DNA of 64,000 bases, taken from NCBI RefSeq assembly GCF_047338595.1, contig NZ_JBLFBO010000006.1:145102-209101 (forward strand), given 5' to 3'. Under the pieces are notes generated by a model, which worked only from the letters and a program-made list of their open reading frames with translations, searched no databases and was not told where the DNA came from. The position numbers and the translations under genes are program-made. The first letter of the stretch is position 1. The number at the start of each line of letters is the position of its first letter. The DNA is from Nitrospira_D sp019636945. Its GTDB lineage: Bacteria > Nitrospirota > Nitrospiria > Nitrospirales > Nitrospiraceae. Shown here in pieces: positions 20,373 through 28,910 of the stretch.

Positions 20373-20654
20373 CTAGAGCAACTCCTGTTGCGAACGAACC
20401 ACCTCGAGAACCGGCATGCTTTTGATCAGGTTCATCGCCTGTTCTAAGACTTGGCTTACAAAACGCCCCTCACTTGCCACACAAGCCATCGCGAGAACGG
20501 CCTTCTGCCAGAGATCCTGGCCATCGACTTCGGCCACAGAGAGGTTAAATTTGCTTCGGAGCCGTTCTTTGAGTCCATGCAAGACCTGCCGTTTATCCTT
20601 CAACGATTGGCTCTCCGCGATGAACAATTCGACCGTACAGAGCCCCACTACCAT
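20373..20654 (-). CDS. DUF503 family small protein
   Basis: A 93-residue protein matching DUF503 (YlxP-like): MVVGLCTVELFIAESQSLKDKR at the start, then RLRSKFNLSVAEVDGQDLWQKA and VLEQAMNLI. These ferredoxin-like-fold proteins recur between infB and rbfA. Involvement in ribosome assembly is plausible from context only. The 110-nt gap to infB upstream (20655-20764) holds nothing obvious. The start codon ATG at 20654 matches the conserved beginning of the family. Confidence 0.9.
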   Translation of the reverse strand: MVVGLCTVELFIAESQSLKDKRQVLHGLKERLRSKFNLSVAEVDGQDLWQKAVLAMACVASEGRFVSQVLEQAMNLIKSMPVLEVVRSQQELL

Positions 20655-20764
20655 AATGACTGCCTACAGCATGGCCCGCTTCTGAGCCGATCTCCGCGAG
20701 AGACCCTTACAGCTTACTCTTCCCAAGTACAACGAGACAACGCCGTCGTGATCCGGACCGACAT

Positions 20765-23326
20765 CTAGAGCTTTGTCGCAATTTTGTCGATCGTATATGC
20801 TTCGACAATGTCTCCCGCTTTGACATCATTGAAATTCTCGATGCTCAACCCGCATTCGTACCCCTGCTGAACCTCGCGCACATCGTCTTTGAATCGTCTC
20901 AATGAGCCAAACTTGCCTTGATACACCACCACATTGTCGCGAATCACGCGGACTCCGGCACTTGTTCGGGAAATGAGGCCGTCAACCACATAAGCCCCTG
21001 CCACTGCGCCGACCTTGGGAATCATAAAGACCTGACGGACCTCGGCACGTCCCAGAACTCGTTCCTTGAGCGTCGGCTCAAGCAAGCCTTCCATGGCGGC
21101 CTTGATGTCGGCAATGGCGTCATAGATGATCGTATAGAGTCGGACATCGACACCTTGCTGTTCCGCCAAGGCCGTGGCCTTCGGTTCAGGCCTGATATTG
21201 AACCCGATGATGATCGCCCGCGATGCTGCCGCGAGCAGGACATCGGATTCCATGATTCCCCCGACGGCATTATGAATGACCCGCAGCTTGACCGCGTCCG
21301 TCGATAGCTTTTCAACCGCTCCGGCCAAGGCTTCCGACGATCCCTGCACATCGGCTTTGATGACGATGGCTAACTCCTTCACGGAGCCTTCTTGGATTTT
21401 TGCAAAGAGGTCATCAAGCGAAACCTTCGCCGGGCTGGTCAACTCGGCTGCCCGACGTTTTTGAGCTCGCTCTTCGGCAATCTCCCTGGCTACCCGCTCA
21501 TTCGAGACGACATGGAAGACATCTCCTGCCGACGGGACCCCCGGTAAGCCAATAACTTCGACAGGAATAGACGGCCCTGCCTGCTGTACTTTTTCCCCAC
21601 GATCATTGATGAGTGCTCGCACCCGACCGCTGAACGTGCCCACGACATATGCATCCCCGCCCCGCAACGTCCCACTCTGCACCAGTACCGTAGCGACCGG
21701 TCCTCTCCCTCGTTCGATCTTAGCCTCGACGACCGTCCCTCTTGCTTGCCGATGTGGATCCGCCTTGAGCTCAAGCACTTCGGCCTGCAAAAGGATCATT
21801 TCCAAAAGGGTATCCAGACCTGTTTTTTGCTTGGCCGACACCTCCACCATGATCGTATCGCCACCCCAAGCTTCAGAAATGAGCCCATGTTCCGAGAGTG
21901 CATTCTTGACCCGATCCGGATTGGCAGTGGGCTTATCGATCTTGTTCATGGCTACGATGAGTGGAACGCCGGCGGCTTTCGCATGATGGATGGCCTCAAT
22001 GGTTTGAGGCATAACCCCATCGTCTGCGGCAACGACCAGAATGACGACATCCGTGACCTTAGCCCCACGGGCTCTCATGGCCGTAAAGGCTTCATGGCCA
22101 GGCGTATCCAAGAAGGTGACCTGTTTGCCTCGCACCGAAACCGTATAGGCCCCGATATGCTGCGTGATGCCGCCCGCCTCGCCCTCTGCAACATTGGTTT
22201 GACGAATAGCGTCGAGCAGCGACGTTTTTCCGTGATCGACATGACCCATGATCGTCACGACGGGTGGGCGAGGTTCAGGTCGTTCCTCACCGCCGGCCTC
22301 CAGTACATCTTGCAACAAGTCGTCCCCTACTTTTTCAATTGCAATGTCGATCTTGACGCCACTCTCTTCAGCCAACATTGCCGCTGCATCCAGATTCATG
22401 GGTTGATGAAAGGTCAGCATCTGACCCATCTCCATGAGCTTACGCACAATGTCCGCCGGACGCTGACCGATCAACTCCGCAAATTCCTTAACCGTCGTCC
22501 TCGGAGTGATTTTGACGCTTTTGCGACGAGGCTTCGTCACCTCAGAGGGAGCACTATGATGTAGATGCTTGGATCGATCGTCACGACGCTGGACCGGAAT
22601 AGCCCGGAGATCTTGCCAGCGTGCGGCATCCTCCCTGAGCTTAACATCTTGCTGCTCGTCTTTGGGTCGACCTGTCTTACGGGCTTTCTTGAGTTTATCT
22701 TTCTGTCCTTCGGCTGCGATGGCCTCGAACGCCATACTCTTCTTCTGGCCGGGAACAGATTCAACCGTCGTGACAACGACAGAAGGCGGGACGATGGCCA
22801 CCTTAGGCTGAGCTTCCTCCGGCTTGGGAGCCACAACAGGAGGCACTACGACGGCTGAAGGTGGAACCGGGACTTCCTCTCGCACCTCATCGACGTGTGG
22901 GCTGGGAGCGACGAACTCCTCGAGAATGGAGTGATCCTGATTCACCGATGGTTCAGGCTGAGCCGAGCGTTCGCTTTCCAGAGCTGGGGGCGACGAGAAG
23001 ACCTCTGCGGGTTCCTCTTCCTTTTTACGCTTGATCAGAATACGCCGCTTATCTGGCTTAGCCGGCTCTTCAGCCGGTTGAGTCTTTCCCGCCGAGGCCT
23101 TGCCCTGGCCTGCGCCAGGAATAGATTTGGATGGAGAGCCTCCCTCACTTTCGGCTCCCTGACCTTTCGATTGCGGGGCAAGCTTTCCCAACACTTTCTC
23201 CACGATCTCATCATCGAGCGCACTGCTATGGGATGTCACAGACACACCCATTTTTTTGAGCTCAGGGATGAGCACACGATTTTCCATACCCAGTTTCTTT
23301 GCCAGTTCGTATACACGCATTGCCAT
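20765..23326 (-). CDS. infB: Translation initiation factor IF-2
   Basis: GTPase that delivers initiator tRNA to the 30S subunit. Of 853 residues, the N-terminal domain (1-55) starts MAMRVYELAKKLGMENRVLI. A low-complexity Pro/Glu/Lys linker (about 55-255) is followed by the IF2-N subdomain (TVKEFAELIGQRPADIVRKLM). The G domain has G1 GHVDHGKTS (about 361-369), DTPGHEAF and NKIDKP. Domains II, III and C2 complete the factor (about 520-850). It starts 16 nt after nusA, the classical arrangement. Confidence 0.97.
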   Translation of the reverse strand: MAMRVYELAKKLGMENRVLIPELKKMGVSVTSHSSALDDEIVEKVLGKLAPQSKGQGAESEGGSPSKSIPGAGQGKASAGKTQPAEEPAKPDKRRILIKRKKEEEPAEVFSSPPALESERSAQPEPSVNQDHSILEEFVAPSPHVDEVREEVPVPPSAVVVPPVVAPKPEEAQPKVAIVPPSVVVTTVESVPGQKKSMAFEAIAAEGQKDKLKKARKTGRPKDEQQDVKLREDAARWQDLRAIPVQRRDDRSKHLHHSAPSEVTKPRRKSVKITPRTTVKEFAELIGQRPADIVRKLMEMGQMLTFHQPMNLDAAAMLAEESGVKIDIAIEKVGDDLLQDVLEAGGEERPEPRPPVVTIMGHVDHGKTSLLDAIRQTNVAEGEAGGITQHIGAYTVSVRGKQVTFLDTPGHEAFTAMRARGAKVTDVVILVVAADDGVMPQTIEAIHHAKAAGVPLIVAMNKIDKPTANPDRVKNALSEHGLISEAWGGDTIMVEVSAKQKTGLDTLLEMILLQAEVLELKADPHRQARGTVVEAKIERGRGPVATVLVQSGTLRGGDAYVVGTFSGRVRALINDRGEKVQQAGPSIPVEVIGLPGVPSAGDVFHVVSNERVAREIAEERAQKRRAAELTSPAKVSLDDLFAKIQEGSVKELAIVIKADVQGSSEALAGAVEKLSTDAVKLRVIHNAVGGIMESDVLLAAASRAIIIGFNIRPEPKATALAEQQGVDVRLYTIIYDAIADIKAAMEGLLEPTLKERVLGRAEVRQVFMIPKVGAVAGAYVVDGLISRTSAGVRVIRDNVVVYQGKFGSLRRFKDDVREVQQGYECGLSIENFNDVKAGDIVEAYTIDKIATKL

Positions 23327-23342
23327 CGGACGATTCCGTATC

Positions 23343-24500
23343 CTACTCTGATCCGTTCATTGCCTCTTCCGCTCTCGCTGCTTGACGCGCCTCTTCTTGC
23401 AAGCGCTGCGCCTCCGTCTCTTCCGCCAGAGCCGCCTTGATTTCCTTATCGCGTTCTACTTTTTCCTTTTCGTACTCCGTGGCACTGATGATGTCGATCT
23501 TCCACCCCGTCAAACGCGCCGCCAGCCTGACATTTTGGCCGTTCTTACCGATCGCCAGGGACAGTTGCGAATCGGCAGCGACCACCAATGCCGACTTCTT
23601 CTCCTCATCGATACCGACCTTTTCGATCGTGGCCGGATTCAACGCTTCCGCGATAAATACCCGCGGATCTTGCGTCCAGGTAATGATGTCGATCTTTTCA
23701 CCACGCAACTCACGGACGACCGCTTGCACGCGAGAACCTTTAATACCGACACAAGCGCCTACCGGGTCCACCGCTTTTTCCCGTGATGTCACAGCAATCT
23801 TGGTACGGTCTCCTGGCTCCCGAACGACCGACTTGATTTCGATGATCTTCTCCATGATCTCAGGCACTTCGAGCTCAAAGAGCTTCGCTACAAATTGAGG
23901 ATGGCTTCTCGACAAGATCACTTGCACATCCTTCGGGGTCCGACGAACTTCCAAGAGCATGGCCTTCACACGATCGCCACGCCGGTATGTTTCACGCGGG
24001 ATCTGCTCTTGTATCGGAAGAATCGCCTCCGTTTTCCCGAGATCCACCAGGTAATTGCGGCGCTCCATGCCAAGAATGATACCGGTGACCAAATCACCCT
24101 GCCTCGTGGAGTATTCCTTCTGAACCGCCTCCCACTCCGCTTCACGAACCTTCTGGAAAATGACTTGCTTGGCGGTTTGTGCGGCAATTCTCCCTAGTTC
24201 ATTCATTTCAATCAGGGATCCGATCTCATCCCCGACTTCGGCTTCGCTGTCATACTGACGGGCTTCACTCAGTGAAATTTCCGCTTTAGGATTGCTGACC
24301 GTCTCGACGATCGTCTTCTTAGAGACGACGGAGATTTCTCCGGTTTTTGGATCGATCTCAACCTGAATGTTCTCAGCCTGCCCAAAACGCTTTTTTGCGG
24401 CAGTCTGCAGAGCGGATTCGATGGCTCCGATCACGCGCGCCTTGTCGATTCCTTTTTGGCGTCCGATTTCGTCAATTACTGAAATCAGTTCTCGGTTCAT
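23343..24500 (-). CDS. nusA: Transcription elongation/termination factor NusA
   Basis: Binds RNA polymerase and modulates pausing, termination and antitermination. The 385-residue protein has the N-terminal RNAP-binding domain (MNRELISVIDEIGRQKGIDKA, 1-125), the S1 domain (about 132-200, GDLVTGIILGMERRNYLVDLG) and two KH domains (about 230-345, including GVKGSRVQ-type CVGIKGSRVQ and LAIGKNGQNVRLAARLTGWK). A charged Glu/Ala-rich tail ends it. It lacks the C-terminal AR repeats of E. coli NusA, as in many non-proteobacteria. It lies between rimP (50 nt) and infB (16 nt). Confidence 0.97.
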   Translation of the reverse strand: MNRELISVIDEIGRQKGIDKARVIGAIESALQTAAKKRFGQAENIQVEIDPKTGEISVVSKKTIVETVSNPKAEISLSEARQYDSEAEVGDEIGSLIEMNELGRIAAQTAKQVIFQKVREAEWEAVQKEYSTRQGDLVTGIILGMERRNYLVDLGKTEAILPIQEQIPRETYRRGDRVKAMLLEVRRTPKDVQVILSRSHPQFVAKLFELEVPEIMEKIIEIKSVVREPGDRTKIAVTSREKAVDPVGACVGIKGSRVQAVVRELRGEKIDIITWTQDPRVFIAEALNPATIEKVGIDEEKKSALVVAADSQLSLAIGKNGQNVRLAARLTGWKIDIISATEYEKEKVERDKEIKAALAEETEAQRLQEEARQAARAEEAMNGSE

Positions 24501-24550
24501 ACCTCACGCTCCTGCATCCGGTTTTCACCCACGGCGCCCTTACCCCGTAT

Positions 24551-25039
24551 TTAAATTTTCACAACCAGTTTTGCTTCTGCAATGCTTTCACGACTGAGCT
24601 GAATCGCCTGAGGAGCTCCATGCGTACCGATCTCCAGCACGACGAGAGTCTCGTCTACTTGCTTCAGTTCTCCAGTAATCCGCCACTGACCTTCAAGAGG
24701 CTGTCGAAGCTTGAGATTCACCTGTTTCCCAATCGCCCGTTGATAGTCCTGAGTTCTCTGGAACGGGCGATCCAAACCTGGAGATGAGACTTCAAGCGTA
24801 TAGGCGTGAGGGAATGGATCGGCGACATCAAGTGCCGGCCCTAGAGCCTTATGTGCTTGCTCACAGTCGGTGATGGTAACGCCACCCGGTTTGTCGACCA
24901 ACACACGAACAACAGACCGCGGACCTCGTCCAACACAGACAACATCGATCAATTCAAGCCCGAGCGTCCATAGAATCGGCGAAATAATTTCATGCAATCG
25001 GTCAATAACCGGCTGCACACTACTCCCCGGCGTCCTCAA
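24551..25039 (-). CDS. rimP: Ribosome maturation factor RimP
   Basis: Assists 30S subunit maturation. The 162-residue protein has the RimP N-domain (VIDRLHEIISPILWTLGLELIDV), DKPGGVTITDCEQAHKALGPALD and the signature YTLEVSSPGLDRPF, then the Sm-like C-domain. The start is uncertain. TTG at 25039 gives the stated frame, while GTG at 25018 has a GGGGAG site 4 nt upstream. An ATG at 25046 in another frame would encode an 8-codon peptide whose stop lies just before that GTG, so short-leader coupling is possible. It is the first gene of the cluster that runs to the M16 peptidase. Confidence 0.92.
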   Translation of the reverse strand: MRTPGSSVQPVIDRLHEIISPILWTLGLELIDVVCVGRGPRSVVRVLVDKPGGVTITDCEQAHKALGPALDVADPFPHAYTLEVSSPGLDRPFQRTQDYQRAIGKQVNLKLRQPLEGQWRITGELKQVDETLVVLEIGTHGAPQAIQLSRESIAEAKLVVKI

Positions 25040-25069
25040 CCTTCATGTCCCTTTGACACGTGACCAAAC

Positions 25070-25093
25070 AAAAAAGTGGGCTGGCGCCCACTT
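25070..25093 (-). terminator. Rho-independent terminator between the class IV aminotransferase gene and rimP
   Basis: A perfect 8-bp stem AAGTGGGC/GCCCACTT (25074-25081 and 25086-25093, 4-nt loop) is followed on the minus strand by TTTTTTGTTTGG. It lies about 46 nt past the stop of the gene at 25139 and separates that unit from rimP. Confidence 0.85.
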
Positions 25094-25138
25094 ACAGAGG
25101 CGGTACCATAGCACGCACCCCTACGCAATGCAAGGGGA

Positions 25139-25978
25139 CTAGCCCGTCAGTAGCGCCCACCGAGCTGCCAAAGCCTGAGTCACCGGACCCGGGCGACCGG
25201 TGCCAATGACTTTCCCATCGATCTGAACGACTCCGAGTACTTCGAGCGTGGTCCCGGTGAGAAAAACCTCGTCTGCGCGGTAGAGGGAGTCGATCGACAT
25301 GAATCGTTCCTCGACGGCAACCTCTTCCTCTCTTGCTAATTGTAGTACAACCGTCCTGGTCACTCCGGACAGAATGCGCGGGCTTTCAGGAGCCGTCACG
25401 AGCACCCCCCCCTGAACGGCCATCACGTTGCTCACCGCGCCCTCCATGACAAATCCGTCGCGAACAAAAATGGCTTCAAACACACCCGCCCGTCTGGCCT
25501 CTTCACGAGCCAACACGTTGGCCAGTAAATTCACGCTTTTAATGTCGCAGCGGCCCCATCGTAGATCCTCGCGTGTACAGGCCGTTACGCCGGTGTGGCG
25601 CATTTCCAGACTGAGCGGGTGGAGCGCTCGAATCGTCATGACGACGGTCGGGCGACTCTCAGAAGGAAAGCCATGCTCACGGGGAGCCACCCCTCGCGTC
25701 ACCTGAATGTAGATCTTGGCATCCTGATACCCAGCCAGGCTTAGTCCCTGGTGAATCCATTGTGTCCATTGCCTTCTAGTATAGGGCTGGGGAATGGAGA
25801 GTTGCGTTGCGCTTCGATCAAGTCGGTCAAGATGCGCACCTAATTTGAAGGGAGTACCTCGATACGTTCGAATCACTTCATAGACCGCATCGCCGAATTG
25901 GAATCCGCGGTCATCGATGGAAACCGTCGCGTCTTGCCATGGAATGAAACACCCATTGATAAAGGCAATGTCTGGCAT
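25139..25978 (-). CDS. Class IV PLP aminotransferase (D-amino-acid / branched-chain type)
   Basis: A 279-residue fold-type IV aminotransferase: FINGCFIPWQDATVSIDDRGFQFGDAVYE at the start, the PLP lysine in CDIKSVNLLANVLA, then EAIFVRDGFVMEGAVSNV and SGVTRTVVLQLA. The DRGFQFGDAVYEVIRTYRG region resembles D-alanine aminotransferases, but branched-chain aminotransferases and aminodeoxychorismate lyase share the fold, so the substrate is left open. The start ATG at 25978 lies 4 nt after the stop of the chagasin-like gene. A terminator follows at 25070-25093. Confidence 0.88.
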   Translation of the reverse strand: MPDIAFINGCFIPWQDATVSIDDRGFQFGDAVYEVIRTYRGTPFKLGAHLDRLDRSATQLSIPQPYTRRQWTQWIHQGLSLAGYQDAKIYIQVTRGVAPREHGFPSESRPTVVMTIRALHPLSLEMRHTGVTACTREDLRWGRCDIKSVNLLANVLAREEARRAGVFEAIFVRDGFVMEGAVSNVMAVQGGVLVTAPESPRILSGVTRTVVLQLAREEEVAVEERFMSIDSLYRADEVFLTGTTLEVLGVVQIDGKVIGTGRPGPVTQALAARWALLTG

Positions 25979-25982
25979 GGAC

Positions 25983-26357
25983 TCAATTCCCAGCGGGTGG
26001 CTGCGCCTCTATCGTGAAGATCCGGCGATCTTCCGAGGTGAATTTCCACCCCATGCGTTTTTCGAATACGACGCGGTAGACACCCGGCTGCACCGCCTTA
26101 AACTCAAAGATTCGCTGTCCGTTGTCGACCGCGTTATTACTGGCGATGCGGAGAAAGTCGTCGCCGAGTAGAGCAAGTCCCTTGGTATCATAGGACGCGA
26201 CCCACTGTTCACCTCTCGTCCGATCTTCCCACAATTGAAGAACAAAGGGTTGATCAACCACGACTTTGCGGGAATCCCCGGCCTCACAGATCGACACAGG
26301 TTCGGCAGCAACTCTATTCACATCAGTATCCTCTGCACGTTCTCCACGGTTACGCAC
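25983..26357 (-). CDS. Chagasin-like (inhibitor I42-type) domain protein
   Basis: A 124-residue protein whose residues about 30-120 follow the chagasin/I42 pattern: FVLQLWEDRTRGEQW in place of the L2 loop (usually NPTTGY), GLALLGDDFLRIASN, then RIFEFKAVQPGVYRVVFEKRMGW and a final FTIEAQ strand. Classical members inhibit papain-like cysteine proteases. The canonical NPTTG loop is not conserved, so inhibition is only a possibility. No signal peptide is seen in this frame. The GTG start at 26357 is uncertain; GTG at 26321 has AGAGGAT upstream. It shares a direction and tight spacing with the aminotransferase and Rieske genes. Confidence 0.55.
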   Translation of the reverse strand: MRNRGERAEDTDVNRVAAEPVSICEAGDSRKVVVDQPFVLQLWEDRTRGEQWVASYDTKGLALLGDDFLRIASNNAVDNGQRIFEFKAVQPGVYRVVFEKRMGWKFTSEDRRIFTIEAQPPAGN

Positions 26358-26373
26358 GTGCTCTTGGATGTGT

Positions 26374-26694
26374 TCATGATTTCCTTCGCGGACCGATCAT
26401 GATCTCGGTTCCCTCCACTCGCACCTCGTAACTTCCTACGCAATACCCACCCCCATCCGTCCCTTGTCCGTTTCGGATGTCGAACGCAAGGTCGTGCCAC
26501 GGACAGGCAATGACGTAGCCCTTGAGCCGGCCTTCAATAAGAGGCCCCCCTTCGTGAGGGCAGCTATTATGAATGGCATAAAACTTCCCGTCGATGTTGA
26601 ACAGGGCGATCGGTCGATCATTGACTTTAACGATCTTCGACTGTCCCGGAGGTACGTCTTCAACTTGACCGACCTTCTGAAACGCATCCATCAT
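26374..26694 (-). CDS. Rieske [2Fe-2S] ferredoxin
   Basis: A 106-residue soluble Rieske protein of the NirD/biphenyl-dioxygenase-ferredoxin type. The cluster ligands are in the motifs CPHEGGPL and CPWHDLAFD (Cys-x-His and Cys-x2-His). The order MDAFQKVGQVEDVPPG, PIALFNIDGKFYAIHNSCPH and VRVEGTEIMIGP is typical. The ATG at 26694, with GGGGAT upstream, is preferred to TTG at 26718. No large oxygenase or nitrite reductase subunit is adjacent, so the electron acceptor is unknown. It lies 27 nt downstream of the DUF192 gene. Confidence 0.9.
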   Translation of the reverse strand: MMDAFQKVGQVEDVPPGQSKIVKVNDRPIALFNIDGKFYAIHNSCPHEGGPLIEGRLKGYVIACPWHDLAFDIRNGQGTDGGGYCVGSYEVRVEGTEIMIGPRRKS

Positions 26695-26721
26695 ATGTAT
26701 CCCCTTGGTGTGCCGCAAGGC

Positions 26722-27222
26722 CTATAGGCGAAGGGCATATTTGAGTTCGTCGTTCTTGGCCACGCCTGATTTCTTGATGAACCCAGATTCCGCCTGTATC
26801 ACATAGCGAGCCGCTTCGGGTGGCGGCCCAAACAGCGGACATGGATCTTTGGCGCAGGGTTCCGCCTGCTCGAGCAGATGCACAACATGATGACTCTCAT
26901 CAACCCACAGCACGTCGATAGGAAATCGGTACTCCCGCGTCGTGACCCGATGAAGACCATTTTCTTCAAAGATGTACAACATGCCCCCGTTCGCCGGTAG
27001 GGCCTCGCGAAAGGCAAGCCCGAAGAGGAGCTTCTCAGGGGTATCGGCGACCTCGGCCTCCAATTCGACGCCACTGGGAAACGTCACCACAATCACACTT
27101 GACTCTTTGCGTTCAACGAGAAACACCGAGGCGCTCATCAATAGCAGCGCCAGCAGGATCATCATGATGATCCGCTTCTTTTTCTGTTCTCGATCACTCG
27201 CTTGGTTCTGATTACCGGACAT
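26722..27222 (-). CDS. DUF192 family membrane-anchored or exported protein
   Basis: A 166-residue protein with a basic N-terminus (EQKKKR) and one hydrophobic segment (about 18-34, IIMMILLALLLMSASVF), then a DUF192 domain with VEVADTPEK-type VADTPEKLLFGLAFREALPANGGMLYIFEE and RFPIDVLWVDESHHVV. DUF192 proteins are small exported beta-proteins of unknown function. The hydrophobic segment may be a signal anchor or uncleaved signal. It is the first gene of the four-gene minus-strand group ending at 25139. The 27223-27450 gap to the divergent ferredoxin presumably holds promoters, but none is clear. Confidence 0.87.
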   Translation of the reverse strand: MSGNQNQASDREQKKKRIIMMILLALLLMSASVFLVERKESSVIVVTFPSGVELEAEVADTPEKLLFGLAFREALPANGGMLYIFEENGLHRVTTREYRFPIDVLWVDESHHVVHLLEQAEPCAKDPCPLFGPPPEAARYVIQAESGFIKKSGVAKNDELKYALRL

Positions 27223-27450
27223 TTGGAGAAACGTACCGACTTTATTTTTTCACATGCTGGGCCCAACGACCCATGCGTAGAACTGCCCTAGGCCTTCTGA
27301 CCGGAACTCGTTCCGTTGACTTGGAAAAGAAGCACAGAATAGAATGCCTTCTCACACCCGCCATCGTCAAATTGGGCACTAATATGGTGGCGGACGTGGG
27401 AACTTGTCAATATTATTGAAGCGCTTGGGACTGAGAAGGAGGCTTGGGTC

Positions 27451-27798
27451 ATGGCTCTACTGATTACGGACGAATGCATCTCTTGCGGGGCATGCCTACC
27501 GGAGTGTCCCAACGAAGCAATTTTCGAAACGAGAAGCGACGCCGAGTCGAAAGGAAACCACGTCGGTGATGGACAGGGAGTCGGCGACAATATTTATGTC
27601 ATCGCCCACGATCGATGCACCGAGTGTGTCGGTCATTTCGACGAACCCCAATGCGCGGCTGTGTGTCCGGTCGATAATTGCTGCATCTCTGACCCTCTCT
27701 ATCCGGAGACGACGGACGTCCTCCTGGAAAGAGCAAAGGCATTGAACCCTGATAAAGGAATCGATCCCGCCAAAGTGTGGAGCGGGGTCAGAAACTAA
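27451..27798 (+). CDS. 2[4Fe-4S] ferredoxin, Allochromatium vinosum type
   Basis: A 115-residue low-potential electron carrier. The first cluster motif is CISCGACLPECP (Cys-x2-Cys-x2-Cys-x3-CysPro) and the second is the long-spaced CTECVGHFDEPQCAAVCP, where Cys-x2-Cys-x8-Cys-x3-Cys marks the Alvin-type ferredoxins such as YfhL. Compared with those, there is an insertion between the clusters (about residues 30-50) and a C-terminal helix. The ATG at 27451 has GGAGG 7 nt upstream. It stands alone, followed by a strong terminator, so it is probably monocistronic. Confidence 0.94.
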   Translation: MALLITDECISCGACLPECPNEAIFETRSDAESKGNHVGDGQGVGDNIYVIAHDRCTECVGHFDEPQCAAVCPVDNCCISDPLYPETTDVLLERAKALNPDKGIDPAKVWSGVRN

Positions 27799-27822
27799 GT
27801 CAACGGCTGCTCTTGTTGTTGC

Positions 27823-27864
27823 AGAAGGCCTTGGTTCTCAAGAGAACCAAGGCCTTCTACTTTT
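27823..27864 (+). terminator. Strong rho-independent terminator after the ferredoxin
   Basis: A perfect 17-bp stem (27823-27839 with 27842-27858) is followed by ACTTTTT on the plus strand, 25 nt past the ferredoxin stop. It lies convergent with the next terminator. Confidence 0.93.
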
Positions 27865-27906
27865 TGTGAGGCCCGGACACTTCAAGATTATCTTTTTAAA
27901 CCGCCG

Positions 27907-27946
27907 AAAAACACAACGGCCTCAAGGAAAATTTCCTTGAGGCCGT
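27907..27946 (-). terminator. Rho-independent terminator after the cupredoxin gene
   Basis: A perfect inverted repeat of ACGGCCTCAAGGAAA (27916-27930 with 27932-27946) is followed on the minus strand by TTGTGTTTTTC. It lies 39 nt past the stop of the gene at 27985. Confidence 0.88.
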
Positions 27947-27984
27947 GAATCTGCGATGAGATTTTCTTTCTTCGTTGCCCTCGA

Positions 27985-28461
27985 CTATTTCAACATGAGC
28001 AACTTGCCGCCGACATGTCCTGGATGCAGATGACACCGATACTCCAATACATTCCCTGCAGCATAAAACAAGTCACTGGTGGGAATACCGATATACTGGG
28101 TTTCGCCTGGTTTGAGCACGATCTTGGTATGCAAGACAGTCGGTGCCGATTGATTCACTGCCGCAGTGAGCTGGAATCCATGTTCAGCCGTTGCCTTGTT
28201 CGTTACCTTTAAGAGAACCGGGGCACCTGGACGCGTCTTAAAATCGATGACGGTCACGGGAGGATACCAGACCTTCGTGTCTCCAATTTCGAGTGCGAAG
28301 AACGAAGCATCGACAGTGAGTTCTTTGAACGGCTGCCCGACGACGGAGCCGGTTTCCAGATCACCGGTTTCGACACCGCCCGCCTGAAGTGCATACAAAT
28401 TCGATGTGCCAGCCAACACCATCCCAAGGCCGAGAAAGCCCACCAACAATGACTTGCCCAT
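27985..28461 (-). CDS. Periplasmic cupredoxin with a His in the axial position
   Basis: A 158-residue secreted copper protein. The signal peptide spans residues 1-24 (cleavage near LYA). The single cupredoxin domain (about 60-158) carries the N-terminal ligand His94 in AEHGF and the C-terminal ligand loop CHLHPGH: Cys143, His146, and His149 where amicyanin-type proteins have Met. Nitrosocyanin, a red copper protein, likewise uses Cys and two His plus a Glu; Glu93 sits next to His94 here. A role as a small electron carrier or copper enzyme in respiration is inferred. The ATG at 28461 follows a strong AGGGGGG site. A terminator follows, so it is monocistronic. Confidence 0.88.
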   Translation of the reverse strand: MGKSLLVGFLGLGMVLAGTSNLYALQAGGVETGDLETGSVVGQPFKELTVDASFFALEIGDTKVWYPPVTVIDFKTRPGAPVLLKVTNKATAEHGFQLTAAVNQSAPTVLHTKIVLKPGETQYIGIPTSDLFYAAGNVLEYRCHLHPGHVGGKLLMLK

Positions 28462-28910
28462 AACTACCCCCCTTAGCGAGATAAAGAAGAGATGAATATA
28501 GAAGCTCGTGACTTAGTCTGTTTGATGCCACACTCTGGAGGACATGCAGGCGTTTGGTACTGTACACCCTTCTTCTATGGTCGTTGAACCAACTATCAAT
28601 ACTCGAGAAATTCCAAATGATATGGAGGCTCTTATAGCATAGGGGCGAAAACGGAAGCAACCAAGCTGAGAGGGCGCCATCGGAAGGAGAACTTGCCTCC
28701 AAGACACAACATTGTGGCTGTGCTGTTCACGCGTGCTTATGGGTATCGGCCATCGTACCAGAATCGGCTCTGCTTCACAGAGCGCCTCGGTCGAAGGATC
28801 TCATTCTGGTCCCAAACCACAGCCAGGCTCAGCGCGAGAGATCAAATGACCCCTCTTGCTCGCTTAAGTATTTCATCAAGTTGCCGATACAACAGCTAAG
28901 GAGCGACAGC
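28462..28910. other. 449-bp divergent intergenic region without a recognised gene
   Basis: Separates the cupredoxin (minus) from the CBS protein (plus). No open frame here has a convincing start, ribosome site or family motif. A TATATT near 28500 on the minus strand might belong to the cupredoxin promoter, but no matching -35 is clear. Confidence 0.5.

Noticed and set aside
21746..22564. Plus-strand 272-codon frame opposite infB
   Set aside because: Antisense to the highly conserved G domain of infB. The protein shows no family pattern and no ribosome site.
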